A stretch of DNA of 64,000 bases from Pycnopodia helianthoides (lineage: Eukaryota > Echinodermata > Asteroidea > Forcipulatida > Asteriidae). The position numbers were made by a program, and so were the translations under genes. Shown piece by piece: positions 26,001-40,500 of the stretch; positions within the stretch are counted from its first letter, which is position 1, and every line of letters begins with the position of its first letter. The stretch is taken from the NCBI GenBank assembly GCA_032158295.1, contig CM063243.1, positions 5,712,948 to 5,776,947 on the forward strand, given 5' to 3'. A model generated the notes under the pieces. The model was not told where the DNA came from. It saw nothing but the letters and a program-made list of their open reading frames with translations, and made no database searches.

Positions 26001-26436
26001 GTTTAGATGATCTTCCCAAAAAGGGAACTTGGCAAAGCTCCTGCAAGGGGATATAAACACCAAACTTGCAGCAGCCAATCTCTCTCTCATGCAAACATTG
26101 GTTTAACGTCTATAATTATGAATTGCACAAAATCAATAAATTGTGGTTCAGTAACAAGACGACAATACTAAATTCTAGTCCTTGTGAAATCAGTGGTTAG
26201 CTTGGCCAAATTAGAACCCACAACCTTGTGGTTGCAAGTCCTGCAGTCTAACCACTTGACCTCTTGACTTGTGACCCACTGAAACATGCTATGAACTGAA
26301 TTCATTTCATTCTTTTTCCTCGCAGATTGCAGTTTATAAAAGACAAGGCTCGTCAGCATCAGGTGTTACATCAGCTGTCAACAGGCTACAAATCAGTGAC
26401 ATCTTCAATCATGATAGTGACAGCGAGACCGCGTGA
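23055..26436 (+). CDS. SLIRP: SRA stem-loop-interacting RNA-binding protein
   Basis: Small single-RRM mitochondrial RNA-binding protein; in vertebrates it partners LRPPRC to stabilise mitochondrial mRNAs and also binds SRA RNA. Exons: 23055-23127, 23508-23566, 25351-25458, 26326-26436; all junctions are GT/AG and phases agree, giving 116 residues (human 109). RNP2 is LFVSKLPW (13-20) and RNP1 is KGFAFVTY (52-59). The stretch EHFAQFGSVRACRVNF, then GFSKGF and SEEGVKTALQ, and HHIDGQK match the family closely. The basic N-terminus MAARTAARRVHEL suits a mitochondrial presequence. Intron 2 carries an 844-bp inverted-repeat transposon starting 41 bp after the exon 2 donor. Confidence 0.95.
23607..24450. 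mobile_element. Long-arm inverted-repeat transposon, 844 bp, in SLIRP intron 2
   Basis: Arms of about 290 bp (23607-23895 and 24163-24450) begin TAGTTGCGATAATCGTAACC. It is flanked by exact 9-bp duplications GCACCAACC (23598-23606, 24451-24459). No transposase: frames within it come from the arms. The 9-bp duplication and long arms fit MuDR/Rehavkus-like or other foldback derivatives. Confidence 0.95.
24460..24519. mobile_element. 60-bp miniature copy, tandem to the 844-bp copy
   Basis: It has the same termini TAGTTGCGATAATCGTAACC and shares the 9-bp duplication GCACCAACC on both sides (24451-24459 and 24520-24528). Confidence 0.9.
26170..26275 (-). repeat. tRNA-like SINE fragment
   Basis: On the minus strand GGTCAAGTGGTTAGACTGCA followed by GTTGTGGGTTCTAAT resembles A and B boxes. 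It lies just before SLIRP exon 4. Confidence 0.5.
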
Positions 26437-28598
26437 TGTGTGCCGCAATGAACAATGTTTGGACAGTTGAATTTAGTATGCAATGGGAACACTAGAGGAT
26501 CCAAAGGGTTGGACCTTGTACGCTACATGCTGTGCAGTTAGACTCCTCTAACTTGCCAACAAAGATCCGGATTCATTCTGATGCATCATTTTGGGAGTCA
26601 ATGTGACTGTGTGGTACACAGCACAGTGCGAATTTAAGGCGACGCAGCATTTACTCACTTAACCATTAACTTCCAAAATGGCAAGCGTTGCACAGTAAAA
26701 TCACATAAGTTTTACATCATTTATTCTAAAGTCATCTTTTATTTCATAGAGCTGCTAGGCACTCAAAGTTGCCCAACACGGAAACTCCGTGCTTTCCAGA
26801 AATTAGCATAACAGTTTGAATTGTATGTCATTAGCAGACGAAGGTGCAAATATTTTCTGCTAAGCAAAAACTAGCTGAATACCAGTCAAGACGGTACATG
26901 TGACATGGTATTTTGGCTGGTAATCTTATTCTGGTAAGCAAAATTTTGTTGTGCTTTTAGCTAAAACAGCTCCATGAAAGTTTACAGGGCCACAATTTGA
27001 ATTTCATAGCTCTGTTTGCCACCAGCAGAAGTTTGTGCGCATTCATAAATTTTGTTACTCTGCACTCTTCACTAACAAGAGGCTTGTGCAGAAACAGCCA
27101 TAAAAGGGCCTGGTGTTCACTCTTCAGTGATTAAAATTCAATGGAAGACAGTGGAGACACAAACCATTTCAACAAAGCAATAAACCAGAAGATCATAACA
27201 ATGGATAAGTGTGTTTGGATACATTTTATTGGGAGTGAGTTTTAGAGGGACACAAGTATTTTGTATGTACATACATTACAATACACTATAACATGTATGT
27301 CTACAGAACCATGATTAGAAAAAAACAAGAACTACTAACGTGTGAGGCAAAAAAGTGTAGCATTTTAATACTTGATACAGGCCTGGAATTAGACGGAGGT
27401 CACTTGGTTGGTCTTGGCCTTGGTGCCCTTTTAAAATGGAAAAAAGAAAATGGCCTTGCCCTCTACATGATGAAGTTCCAGGCTTGTTGATTTATAATAC
27501 GGAAAATTAAAAATTCTGTTGAAATCTATCTCGTGGAGCAATGAATTTTTTAGTTCACTAACAGTAGTTCTGAGGAACATCTGTCTGAATAAGTAAAACA
27601 GAAAAAAATTGCTGTCTTAAAACTGTACAAAGACACCCAGGTTGTGGCATAGAGGTACATTCATGTTAAATATTGACCCAGTTCACCTATTGTCACCACC
27701 GATAATAAATATTGGTTGCAGTGTTGTGGGAGTCAGATTTCCATGTGTTACTGTGCAGTGTGCATTATGCAAAAACAGGAATGTTCTAAGAACGGAGCTT
27801 GGTTTATGCACTTGCAAACATGATTGTTGCAAACAGTTGAATTTTCAGCTCACTAAGACAATGAAATGTACTGAACAACTAGACTTCAGAAAATAAATTA
27901 CATGTACTTCTAACCAATTCTATAAGAAACTCAAAGCAATAAGTTATTTTGAGATATGGTGGACACATTATAATTGCACTAAGTGGTTTGGGTAAATATG
28001 TCTGTTAACTCTGTATGCCACCCAAACCAAACAGTGTACTCCTATAGTGTCCACCATTACTCAAAAAGGCAGATGAAGACAGAGATCATTGATGGTGATA
28101 CACAATAAAAGCATTATTTGGCTCTGTCCCCCCCCCCCCCCGCCCACCACCAATTCCACCACTACTAGTCAAATCATCCCAAAGGATAACAATGAGATTT
28201 TTACACACAACAGTTGCTTCCAATACTTAACCCTTTTTTGAAACCACCAATTTCTTTAAATTAACCGCCCAGACAATGCTAATATTGTTGTTTTTTTAAA
28301 TCCATTTTTTTTTTCGGTAAAAATATCAACAAAATTAAACATGAAAAGCATAAATTTGGTTTTGTCTTTAGAAACACTAGACAATTTTGATTACGGACAA
28401 GATCTTTACTTTGAGCTCGTTTGGTGAATGGAAGTCTGTCAAATCTTGCGGCTGTTGGCAAATTTGCGGCCGCTACGAGCATTTTGGTACAAACTGCTTG
28501 TGGCCGCTACGGTCTCTAAAGGGTTAAACCAGACTAGTTTAAAAAAAAGCTGTACACAATTATGATTTACAGCAAACAAAACGCCCCTCGCAGGCAAC
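26437..28598. other. Convergent intergenic region SLIRP/SNW1
   Basis: 3' flanks of two convergent genes. It contains a MITE fragment at 26745-26985 (CATAGAGCTGCT ends), an inverted-repeat MITE at 27950-28070 and a C-homopolymer at 28128-28141. No gene recognised. Confidence 0.6.
27950..28070. mobile_element. Small MITE, GATATGGTGGACAC ends
   Basis: Inverted ends GAGATATGGTGGACAC and GTGTCCACCATTACTC enclose inverted GTTTGGGT / ACCCAAAC. A second copy is at 34940-35065. Confidence 0.75.
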
Positions 28599-31500
28599 TC
28601 AGAAATCCTTTCTTCTCTTCCCGCTCCTGTCATGGTCGTCATGATCACGTGACTTCCCTTCCCCGGGTCGCTTCCCGGCTTTCTTGGCATCCTTCAAGAA
28701 TTTATCCAGACCGAAGGGATCTTCCTCCACCTCTCGTTCAAACTGGACAGGTCCGTCCCGACGTCGGCTTCGATCAGTGCCGCTGAAATCTTTGTCGGGA
28801 ACAAATCTAGACCAACCAAAATAAAATAATGTGAATGAAAACCAGTGCATTTTGGTGGAAAATTCAGCTTGAAAATCAAATTATCTAATAAATATTGTGG
28901 AAATTGAAGCAAAAAACATGTATGCAACTGCAGTTTATATAAAAATTGTACGGCAGTTTGTGGCAGTCTTTGGTGTTAGTGTACAGGAGGCTTTTAATCC
29001 AGCAATGCTTATCTAAGATTTTCTTCAAGGTAACTTTGCATGACGGGGAGTAATCTACTACACTGACCTCTTCTGTTTGATGAGTGCTTCCAAGTCGTCA
29101 CCGTAGACTTCTTTATCTGCATTCTTCCCTGGCCGGTACAGACTGTTGGCCACGTTTTGATCCTTGCGCCACGGCTCACTGTACACGTTGTACGACTCGT
29201 CCTCTCCACCGGCAAAACCGCTGTTAAGACCCTGCGAGTGAGAAATGTGAAGGTCATGAGTGACGGGAGCACTGGTTTCTTTCAGAAGAAGTTTGTATAC
29301 AGCTCATAATTATATCTAATCAGAGGTCAAGCTATCATCGCATGAACTTTGATGCTTATATATCACTCTTTTTTCTCATTAACATAGACAAGTTGGGCAA
29401 TGCCGGAAACAATGCAGTGATACAGCCAGTGAAGTGAAACTTACCTTTGAGGTGTTGTAAAGACGGTGATCATGCTGCATGTCATCGCCCCTCCCACCAG
29501 CGTTGGGCAATCCCAGAGCAATCTTCTCACTGATATCTCTGTCCTTCTGCTTGTCAAATTTCGCTCTGAAACCCAACAAAATTTCAAAATGTATTGATGA
29601 ACGTCCTTGAACAAAGATGCAGAGCGGAGTTATTAATGCTGTGGTTAAGGCCAACATAATTTAATTAAAAGTCAGGCCTGATCCTTATTGTTGTAAGGGG
29701 CTGCTTGTTGTCTGTAAAGGGTACGAGTGAGGTAAGTTTTTATTTGCAGTGGAACGTTTCAAGAGGCACCAAGGAAATGACCAGGGCCATAAAAGCAATT
29801 ACCTCCGTCAATGACCATGCCTGTCACATATTTATCTTCCTTGTCAGACTGTAAATGCACTTTTGAGAAGCTGACAGTAAATCAAATTAACCCTTACACC
29901 CTAGGCCCTCTTGCCCAACAGGTGACCTCAATCCTCCAATATCCTCTCCTAGCCAATGTATGTCACTCCACGCCAAATCATTTAGAACTGGATACGATTG
30001 GAATACCTGACCCAGTGAAATGCAATATTTATTCGGGCCTACAGCCCTCAGTCCTTCTGAATCCTTCACGTTGGCAAAGAGTATTATAGAACTTGGGGAG
30101 GGGGTTAGGGTCAATGGTCAATTCCTTGTCAACGAAGTGAGACAGAGTCTACAAGACTCTTATCAGCGCTGGTTGGATAACTGATAGTAAAATTAACTTG
30201 AAATAAAATGTCAAGAAAAGGCAGAAGCAAAAGAAGAAAGGATTTGATTGTTTGATAGTAAGAGGCGTTATTAACCTTCTGTCTGGTGCTGCACGGCTGA
30301 TATTCCTGTCCCTTTGTCTGTCTCGGTGTCTGTCATCGCGGATCTTATCTCTCTCTCTAGCCTCATCATCAGCTTCTGTAACGGTAGAAAATACAGAATC
30401 AGGCATCGAACTATAAAGCACCACTTTATTCTCAATGTATTCTGACTGGTTACAAAATCACTTCTTATTACACTTGTTTATTAGGTGAAACCATTTTAGC
30501 TTTGGACTAATGACTCGAGCTGCCTTCGGGTCGACCTTGTGATGACACAAAAACAGTCAGTGACTGACTTTTCATGATGTCGCTGCACGTGAGCTAAAAC
30601 CGTCGGGATCATTTCGGTCGCCGATTGTTCGCCGGGTATAACTTTGATGATGTTAAGAAGATCGACATCAGTTGCGGTCAGAAAAAATTTAATAAATTGC
30701 TTGAGTGCAAATATTCCAACTTCTGCGGCGTGTTCGAGACAGGGGGGAATCAATCAAGAGTTTTTACATTGAGTACCGTGTGTATTGATTGCGTTACCGA
30801 TATTAGCACCTGTGTAAGCTTGCACCAACACACCGAATGCACTTAACCAACTGGCAGCTTTAAAATGCAACCCAACCTTCATGCAAACTTACCTGCTGCT
30901 GTTTTGATACCAGCTCGATCCTTCCTTGCCTCCTGAGCCAACAGACGGAGCTTCTCCTCATGTTTCTCCTTCTCCTTGGTGGCGACCTTCCGTTCCATAG
31001 TAGCTCTCATCTCTACAGCTTCACGGGCCTGAGGATGGGATATAGATGGAATCAAATCTCAATCATTTATATACTCATCCAAATGTCCCATCCGTAGGTC
31101 TCGCTGTTTGGTATAAATGTCACACTTAAAGGGTGTGCGTAACATTTGTAAGATTATTATTTTTGTTTTACCCTACACCCATCTGTGTTTAGCAATGATT
31201 ACTCAGTACTTTCCATCAAGTCCAAAGAACAAAATCCTCAGGCATGCTGAGCTTCACCTTTCACAGGTTTGTTATTTCACGTATATTGGGTTACATGAAG
31301 TGCAGATGCTGGTTTTTGAAAAAACAATTACCAATAATTTTCGCCGGCTTTAAGCAAACATTACATAATTAGTGTATGGAAGAGTGAAGTCACTTCCATC
31401 CTCTGGAATTGGGGTTAAATTGGGTGCTCCTCATTTTAGTGACAATATTGAAAATTGGTTTATGTTTTGTCAGCAATATTTTGATTTTTGTTGCGGCAGT

Positions 31501-34500
31501 ATAAATAAAGAACTGGTGATTCTGGTGGTATCCAAATGCACCTTCTTGACTTTGACAGTATTTAAAGTGGAAATATTTCTTGGGGGAGCTGCACTGGTAC
31601 GGACTTTATAAACACTTTTGCGTCATTGTGAAGTGTAAACCATACGTATTCATGACAAAGCTTCACCTTTCTGTCAGCAATGTAGAGGGCCTCGGCCAAC
31701 TTGGCAAAGTTCTCGTTAATCTGAGGATTCTGCAGTCCGCGACCGTCGGCGGCTAACCTCTTATCCAGTGGGATTGTGTAGCCCTGTCAAATCATAGATA
31801 AATGGTGTTGTGAACTACATGTAAGTTACAATAAATGATGGGTAATGGGTTATAAAATCAGCCTTTGCCTGGAAACTGTATTCATAATAATAGCGTGTCG
31901 CATCCAACTTCTGAAGGTTTAGTCATCGAAAGTCTTCTCCCGTAACAGTGGTCCGCTGGCTAGATGCGAATCAAAACACCTGAGGACCACTCAAAATTCT
32001 CTCCAACTGGTCTGACTGGCTTGTTCAGTGTTGAAAAATATCCCTATTTAACATGAAGTATGGACCAGTGAAAAAGCGAACCCCCTTCTCTTCAAGGGTA
32101 GGTGTATCAAGTTCTTTGATGTGCATTACACAACACAAAAGACCTAAGCTATTAAGTCCTATATCCGAAGGCTGAAGCAATTATGATTAAGTGTCTTGTT
32201 CAAGGAAACAAATGCCACGACTAGGAATCAAACCTATTCGCTACTTGCATGGATCTGCCGTGTGCGTGTAGAGCCTCGACTTCATGCTTCATATGAATTG
32301 TATTTATGTTTCTGTTTGGATGAAAGTGTCATTACATAACCGTGACAAAACAGAGTATACATAATGCTTCTATTCACTGCTGTCCCCAATTTGAGGCTCT
32401 ACACGCAAATGGCTGACCGTGCAAATGGCGAATACTCTGAAAACACCACAACAAAAGTTTGAACACACCACTCCATTCTATAGATGCTTATACTGAAAAA
32501 TTTGAACTCTATAACATGTATAAGTGTGGATATAAAACCTAAATTACTGCACAAACTACCTGGCTCTATACCTAGACCAAAACTATAGAGGTTTAAGAAA
32601 TAAACCTAATAATAAAATTAAATATCAACAAATTTTAAAAGAAAGTGTACATGATACATTTAGATAATTAAACAGATTTTGAAAGAAATGGAAATCATGT
32701 TTTTACCTTGGCGTTCTTCCAGTTGGAAATACAAGGTGGAATCTTCCATTCCTGTTGCTCTTTCACAGTCACCTAACAAGAGTTATTGAAACACACAACA
32801 ACAATTTTAAAAGCGACAGTTAATACAAAAGCTACCCTAGAGCTGTCAAATGTTGTCAATAAGTTAAATTAAGAAATGACTTCAGTACCAATTGGTGGAA
32901 CTATAACTGTTGACAACTGAAAATTGGCAAATTGTTTTAGAATACCAACGTGAAGTGGTTAAGACCGATATGTTGAGCGGCAACCCTCCACCAGAGCAGA
33001 CTGACACACAACCATGATGGCAGGACACACCTCACATAATTTCTAAGGAACATAACGAGTGCTCCGATTGTAAATCAAAGGGTTAGAACTGACCTTTCGT
33101 GTTGGAGAATGCATAACAGGTGCAGGAGGTGAAGGCGGTCCACGAGGAATCTTTTTGTTGGTTCTGAAATTGATAATGAAAATTTTGATTCAGTGGGGAC
33201 GCAGTTCCACAAACGAATGTGTTTTATCTTCCCTTAAAAGAGGGGCTCCAAGGTCAAATTCAGTTTTGGGATGCATTCATCTTCCAATAGATAGAACCCT
33301 CATGAAAGTGGGGTAAAAGTTACAAGTTTTTATCTCCCTTCAGTCCGATGGCGCACATTGCGCTGCGGCGGTCATCACCAGGCCACACCAACAATCTCAA
33401 TCCACTGCTGATCTTGATGTAACGGCCATTCCCTGGCCTGTACACTGCTTTATGTCGTTCATCCATGATGTTGTTCTACCTCACATCAAAATGATGTAAA
33501 ATATCATTATATTTTATGCTCTTTCAGATCGAAAATTTGAAACATTACGTCATTGGACAGCAAGAACAAATGGGTCTGTACATTCCAGAGAGGAATTTCT
33601 GTGCCAGTCATATCCAATTAATATAGCCGTTTTAATTGAGTATCATCAGAATTCAGGAAAGAACCAAAAATTCTTTGTACAAAACTGTGGATTCACCTTG
33701 AATTTGACCTTGGAGCCCCCCTTAAACACTCTACCTCAAACAGAGCCAATCTTTGTTTCTCTTAATAGTTGGGGTTAGAGTAACTTTAAAGCAGAATGCA
33801 AAAGGCCAAAAGGATTACAGCACACATGTAGAATCCTAGACAGAGACTCTTTAATAGCTCAACCTCATAATGACTAGGGATTAGGGGGCCTGCCCAGGAT
33901 ACTGCTGTGACTGGATTCTTGGGTCATGATCAGAAGATTCTCTCATGTTTTTTTAAAGTACGGCTTTGTTTCTTTGTTTTTCAGTAAATTAACATTTGTA
34001 ACTGTTAAGGTAGGGTCATCATTTGTTTTTTTGTCAACGTGAAAGTTTCAGTTGAACAGTGTCTACTTGTTGAGAAAACAGGAAACAACTGTCACAGTAT
34101 TTTCACAAGAACGTTGAGTCGAGGTGACAGCGGGTACCAACAGCATCTCCGGCCGCCGCATTTGCGAATGGACATCAACCCTCAGAAATCTGAGAAATGA
34201 TTCATGCATGAAACATTTCTCAGATTCAAATGTTGTTATTGATTTCTAATAAGACGAAACAATTTCACAGGATGCTTACTACCATTACCATCTTTATAAC
34301 AAGCAAGCTTTCAGAGAAAAAATACACAATTTCTTTTCAGGGTCATTACCAAAGTGTGACCCTAACTTTAGATTAAAACAAATAAGTGGAATAAAACAAA
34401 TGTAAGTGTGTCTAACCTGAACTTGGGTGGCTCAATCGGATCCTTCTGTACCTCCACCATACGGATTACTCTCTGCTTAGCACCAGAGTTGAACGCCACG

Positions 34501-37500
34501 CCTTGCTGTGATGGGGTGTATCTGTGGTTTAAAAAATGCAGAAATAATATCAAAGTAACAAATCAAAACTTTATTGTCCAAGGTCTAACTACATTCTTTG
34601 CATTATCGTGTTTTGTTTTACTGAAACAAGGCAAGAGTGGGAGGAGTCTCAGCAGGGGGGGGGGGGGATTTACCTCCCACTCCCCCGTAGAAAAAGTGGG
34701 TCACAATCTTCATCTGTTTTTTTCCAACAGGTAAAAGCTAGCTCACTGGACTGAACTCAACCTGTACATGCCTGAACTACTTCAGTCATAAAGTATCTTT
34801 CATCTGCACAACAGACAGTCTGTGGAATTTTATTTTCAACTTTTGTCACCCAAAATGTTGCACAAATGATGTGGTTATGTGAGGATGTTCAACGTGGTTC
34901 TATCAAATGTGTACTAGTTGGTAGTTGTCACAGTCATAAGCCATTTTGAAGTCTGGTGGACACATTACTACAGCACTATTTGGCTGGGGTAATTTCGTCT
35001 GTGGACACACAAACCAAACAGTGCACTTCCATTGTAGTATCCACCATATCTCAAAAAGGCTAATTGACTTCAGCTGTCTGTTAGATATTGCTAATGCTGT
35101 TTGGCAGACTTTGGTAGCCAATGATATACCAAGCTTCGTGACTGCTCATTCCCATCCATTGATGTTTGGCAATGTAATGGTTTTCGACATATAAATAAAA
35201 ATATAAAAATAATGACACATAGTTGGGCTACTTTTAGAGGTAGTGAAAATGTAAACCAACCTGATGTACTGAGCCGGTGCTTTTTCCTCGGCACACCTGA
35301 CAGGCATAGCCGCTGAAATCTTAGACTGAACAAGCTTCTCCAAGGCCAGTCTGGTCTTTTCTGTCGTCTGTAAACAAGAATCATCAACATTATCATCAAC
35401 ATCATCTTCAAGAGCATATCTGATTTCATGTCAGGGGTGTTATGATACAACAATGAACAATCCTGAAAAATGTTAAAAAGGTCTCCTGTTGGTGCACAGT
35501 GACACCTCTGAACCAGGGTTTGCTTCAATTCATTGCACTAGTCTACCAGCTTTTTAATAAACTGTTTCCATATCAATAGGGATGCTTTTCAACACTTAAC
35601 TAGCCAGCAGGACCACTCGGAGTGAATTTTGACTGTTTCTTGGGTGTTTTAACTTGCTTTTGGCCAATGGACCATCGCTAAGGGTAATCGCTGTGAAATC
35701 CCAGGCCGTTACAATATACAGGGTTACAGACTATTTACATCACCACACAGGCCTTTCGCTTAAGTATTTTGTAAAGTAGCCCACTGGGCTAGTTAGTAGT
35801 TTACTGTGCATTTTACTTGCCCCCAGGAAGTTTTAGTAGCCCAGATTTTAAACATGTTATACCATTAATTATCTTTCTAATGTATTAAGGGTAGTGATTC
35901 ACATTCAAAAATAAATTAACACATTAATTTTTGTTATTATTCACTTCTGAAAAAAAATAATACATGTATTCATGAGCATTATAAACAAGTAGGCTGCACT
36001 GTTTTGAGTAGCAAGGCAAGTTGAGAGGTGGCGTTTACTAGCCCGTAGCATTTTTAACTAGACAATGTACGCTGGGCTAGTGTTCATGGTGTTAAGGGTG
36101 AGCCTAGAGGTCTGGACAAAGGCATATGTGTTTTTATACCACCCCTTATAAAAAAGATTGTGATTGGTTTAGAGCATGTCACATGGTTATGTTTTATTTT
36201 TACTAGAAAGCTGCATGAACACGACATGCTATTTCTGTAGCAACCAATGTTACTATACCAATAGCAACCAATGTATAACATCCACAGCAATGTCAGATTC
36301 TTGTAACCAAGACATCTAGGCACATTAAGTTGAGGGTGTTATAAACAAATATTGACTGTTTTTACTCATGTAGTTAACAACTACAACTCCCTTGGTGATC
36401 CCCAGAGTTATTTTCCGTCGGCTTCGCCTCAGGGAAAAAAAGAACACTCTGCGGATCACCTCGGGAGTCGTGATTTGAACCATTGCACTCAAAGCAGTCA
36501 ATATGTGTAAATTATCCTTTTAAATTTATGAAAAAAAAGAAGAAAAAAAAACACTTCTAAAATTCTGAATGCATCATGAATAACACACTGAGAACCAGTA
36601 CTCAGATCCTTTAGTGTACAGAAAGGAACTTTTTGAAGAACTAATTTTTTTTTTCTTTGATGCGTTCGTATACACTTTTAAACATTATCAATATAGGTTA
36701 CTTTTCTTAAATTATAGGATTTGTTAGACTGGTGCTAGCTGGGCGACGAAGTCTTACCTCTTCTATTTCTTCATCGTCTGGTTTCTGTAGTTCAGGGTCC
36801 CCCTCATTGGTGATCGGTTTGGGCACCAGATCCTGTGGCTTCGAGTGAACAACCTGACAGACACAGAGATTTAAAAAAAAAATTAATAAAATGTTTGTAA
36901 ATTCAAACTACTTCTTAAGAGCAAAGTATACCTTTGGTTTGTGGAGCTGTTCAATTGTTACAAAGCAATTATGGTTAAGTGCCTTAATCAAGGGCACAAG
37001 TGTCATGACCGGGATTCGAACCCACACTCTGCTGCTGGCAGTTCACCAGAACTTGGGTCTGGTGAACTAGACCGCTTGGCCACGACACGCCACTCTTAAA
37101 GATAAGTGTAATGAATAATTATGAAGTATCTTGCTCTAGGATCAAGTGTAAAAACAGGGACTCAAACCCACACTCTGCTGATCAGAACACCACAATTTGA
37201 GTCCAATGCACTGGACTGCTCGGCCATGACACGCCCTATGCAAACTTGTTTGTCTTCCAAACCCTTTCAAGAATTTCAAACTGTACGTTATACATGATTG
37301 ATGCAAAATGTATGCTACCCGGGTGGGGGTTTTCCTTGGTGTTTTGCTGGACCCCCTAGTGCCTTTTGCTTGAGACTCTCCAACATACTTCAAAATATTC
37401 CACTCTTTTGGAACTCAACATCCAAATGGGATATTGATAAGATTGGAATGCCTGTTCCAATGATGAGTACATGTAATTGCTATTTGGGCCTGCAGCCCCA

Positions 37501-40500
37501 AATAATAATAAAAAAGTCAGACAACTTCCTGAATAGGATTTCTGAGAATTTAGGAGCTTTTTTTATTTTATCCGCTGTGATGAGCTTACCTTATCCTTAG
37601 CATGACCAACCCTTGCCAAGGAGTCATACTTGACCTTGCCTTCTGCATCAACAGTCTTGGCTATAGCGTTCCCTTTGCCTTGGGTCCGTCCCATGTCCAT
37701 CGGGAACTGGGCCACTGGAACCTCTGGAAAGGCACCCCCATCTCCAAAATCCTACAAATCAAAAGACATTTTATACATCAATCAGGGCCCTATTTCATTG
37801 CTCTGTTTACCTTAGCCCAGGTGGGGACGCCAGTCCCCATTGCATTGCACTGACGTCCTTGGTATCAAGTTTCTCTACATTGTGAAAAAAATTTCAACTA
37901 ATGTTTGTTCATATTTTTACCTGATTTAAGAAACTGAACTTTCATTCATACATTCTTCATGTCCATAAATATACGTTCGATGGGTCCACAAGTAACAAAC
38001 ATATCCATAGTTGAAATTTTTCCAGAAAAAAGAGAAGCAGTTCCACACTTTAGTTATAAACATCTTGTACCAATTGACGTGTGAGCAGGTGTGTGCATGT
38101 GTGAAATGCGCAGCAATTCAGATCGACTTTCTCATCAATTGAAGCAAAATAATTTATTAGTGTTAGTTTGGTATCGACACTGCATTATTTTGCCGATACT
38201 GTACTTGGTGGTAATACCCAAATTATTGTAAATAACCCTGAGCTTGAGGAACTTGCTACAAATATTGTGGGACCGTGTGCGCAAGTTTTCACATACAGAG
38301 TCCAAACAGAAAGTTCCAACAGAGATGTCAATTTCCATTTTATAAATTTGAAAACAAATTGTCACAAAGTTGGCAAGGGCAGGGGTGACCTTTACACCCC
38401 GGACTCCGTCACGTTGTATGCAACAGAGGCAGAGGAGTCCAACCTGGGCTATGCTCTCAGTATTCTGTACTCATTGTCACTATTCTCTATAGAATACCTG
38501 CTTATAGCAATGTAACTCCAAGTGTTCTACATGACGGCAAAAACAACTTACCAGCGGCGTCCTGGGCACCCATCCTTTTCTTCGTCCATATGGTGGAGCT
38601 GAACTCCTGGAGATTGATGCTAGACTCAACTGTGATTTCAAAAAATATAAACAATAACAACTACATGTGTTTGTTATGCACTCTTTGAAGCCAAGTGGGC
38701 CCCTAAAAACGCTTTCTAACCATGCTCATTAGGCCTAAACATTCCTGAAACCACAAAAACTCCTTTGGGGTATGCAGCACCAGCAGCTAAATGGGCGCAC
38801 AGATTACTAATCATTCACATCAACCATCTCTACTCTTACAGGTACCCATAAATTTACTATTGGGTGATGAGAAGCAATTATAGTTTGTAAGTGTCTTGCT
38901 AAAGGACACAAATGTGATGACCAGGACTTGAACCCACATTCAGATGACTAAACCACAAGAGAGAAACTTGAGTTTCATGCACTAGACCGCTCAGCCACAA
39001 CACATTAGGTCCATGAGTACATTTGTAGAGTGAAGACAGGGTTCATGTGTTGCACCTCCTGTTAGGCTCCTGTTACATAACTCCCCCAGTGGAAGTCTAC
39101 GGAGGTTATCGAACCAAGTACCATCCAACACATAGTTGGAGCTACAACAAGAACCTTATTTGTGGCTCTTGCAAAACGGGTGTGCTAGGGTGTAATTGGC
39201 ACATCTAAATTTAAACATGAATATCCAATGCCATGGAAATTTTTTTGAGTCCTTGCAAGAACTGAACCTTATTACAGTTTCTTGAATCAATGCAAGTGAG
39301 ACATACAAAATTATGAATAAAACAATGTTTCAAAATTAAACAAATTACTTTCTGATTTACATATGCCTTATGAAAAAAAACATGAGCATTTCACTAATTA
39401 ATTAACCATCCTGCAGTTTGACCATTCAATATCATCCACAGTCGTTTTAAAAGACTCAAAAACTAAGCCAGCTTGTAATATGATATCATTATACAGTGAA
39501 TGCCTAGTTACACTACACAGTTAACCCTCCTACTGTCTGACCATTCATTATCACCCACTGTGGTTTTGACTGATAGATTTAAAATAATGCCAGCCTACAA
39601 TGATGACATCATGTGGTGAATGCATCTACATGTAAACTGTTAATTCTCAAGTACTTTTCAACCAATGCAGTTGAATGGTCTCAAAAAGGTTGATCGACTC
39701 TCAGGAAAACGTTACCAAGAGTAAGATGGGTTTATTTATACAAACGTTGAAGTACCTGACGTGGTTTCTCCTGCTCAAACTCCTCCTGTCCCCACTGCTT
39801 GGGTGCAGGTAAAATACTACAGGAAGTAAACAAGAACACACAAACCAATTATAAATACAGTACAGAGGAAACTCCTCAACAACAGCACTTACAGTTACAA
39901 TTTGAACCTACTAAAGAAATGTGGAATATCTTACTAGAGCATGATCACGAGCGTTGATTTGATTCCCTGAAACAGCATTATAACCTATCTAGTCTTTTCC
40001 GTGTTGCTGTAGCGCTGTTCTACTCCACATCGCTTGCTGATGCCACTGGGGGGAGTGCTGGTTTGTGTACCACACGGTGGTGACGAGTGTGATAAAAAAT
40101 TGCCTTAAGACTAACACCGTGCCAACTTGAATAGCTAAGTTATACAGTCTGTCACTGCACTTGCACATCAGTCAGTAAACATGGCACCGACGATGTTTAA
40201 GCGAGTGTTTTTTAGCTCTGAAATTTTTAAATAAAATTACACCAAACAAAATGCGCTTGCACAGTTTCGTTTTCCAAATTAATCATGTTAATGCGCTCCA
40301 CACAATTGCGCAATGCCAATGGTAAGTAACAACTGGGGAAACAAATTTCTGCAAAGAAATGAGGATTACTATTCGAAAAATCTGGAGCGAGTCCAGTGTT
40401 AGTTGCGATAATCGTAACCCTCCATCCTCCCGACGGTCGGAGACCGGAGGGTTACGAGTCATGCAGTGCAAAAAAGTGGCGAAATTACAATTTCAACTAT

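Noticed and set aside
36955..37095. True tRNA gene
   Set aside because: A and B boxes are present, but the acceptor stem does not close and the shared 3' tail marks a SINE.
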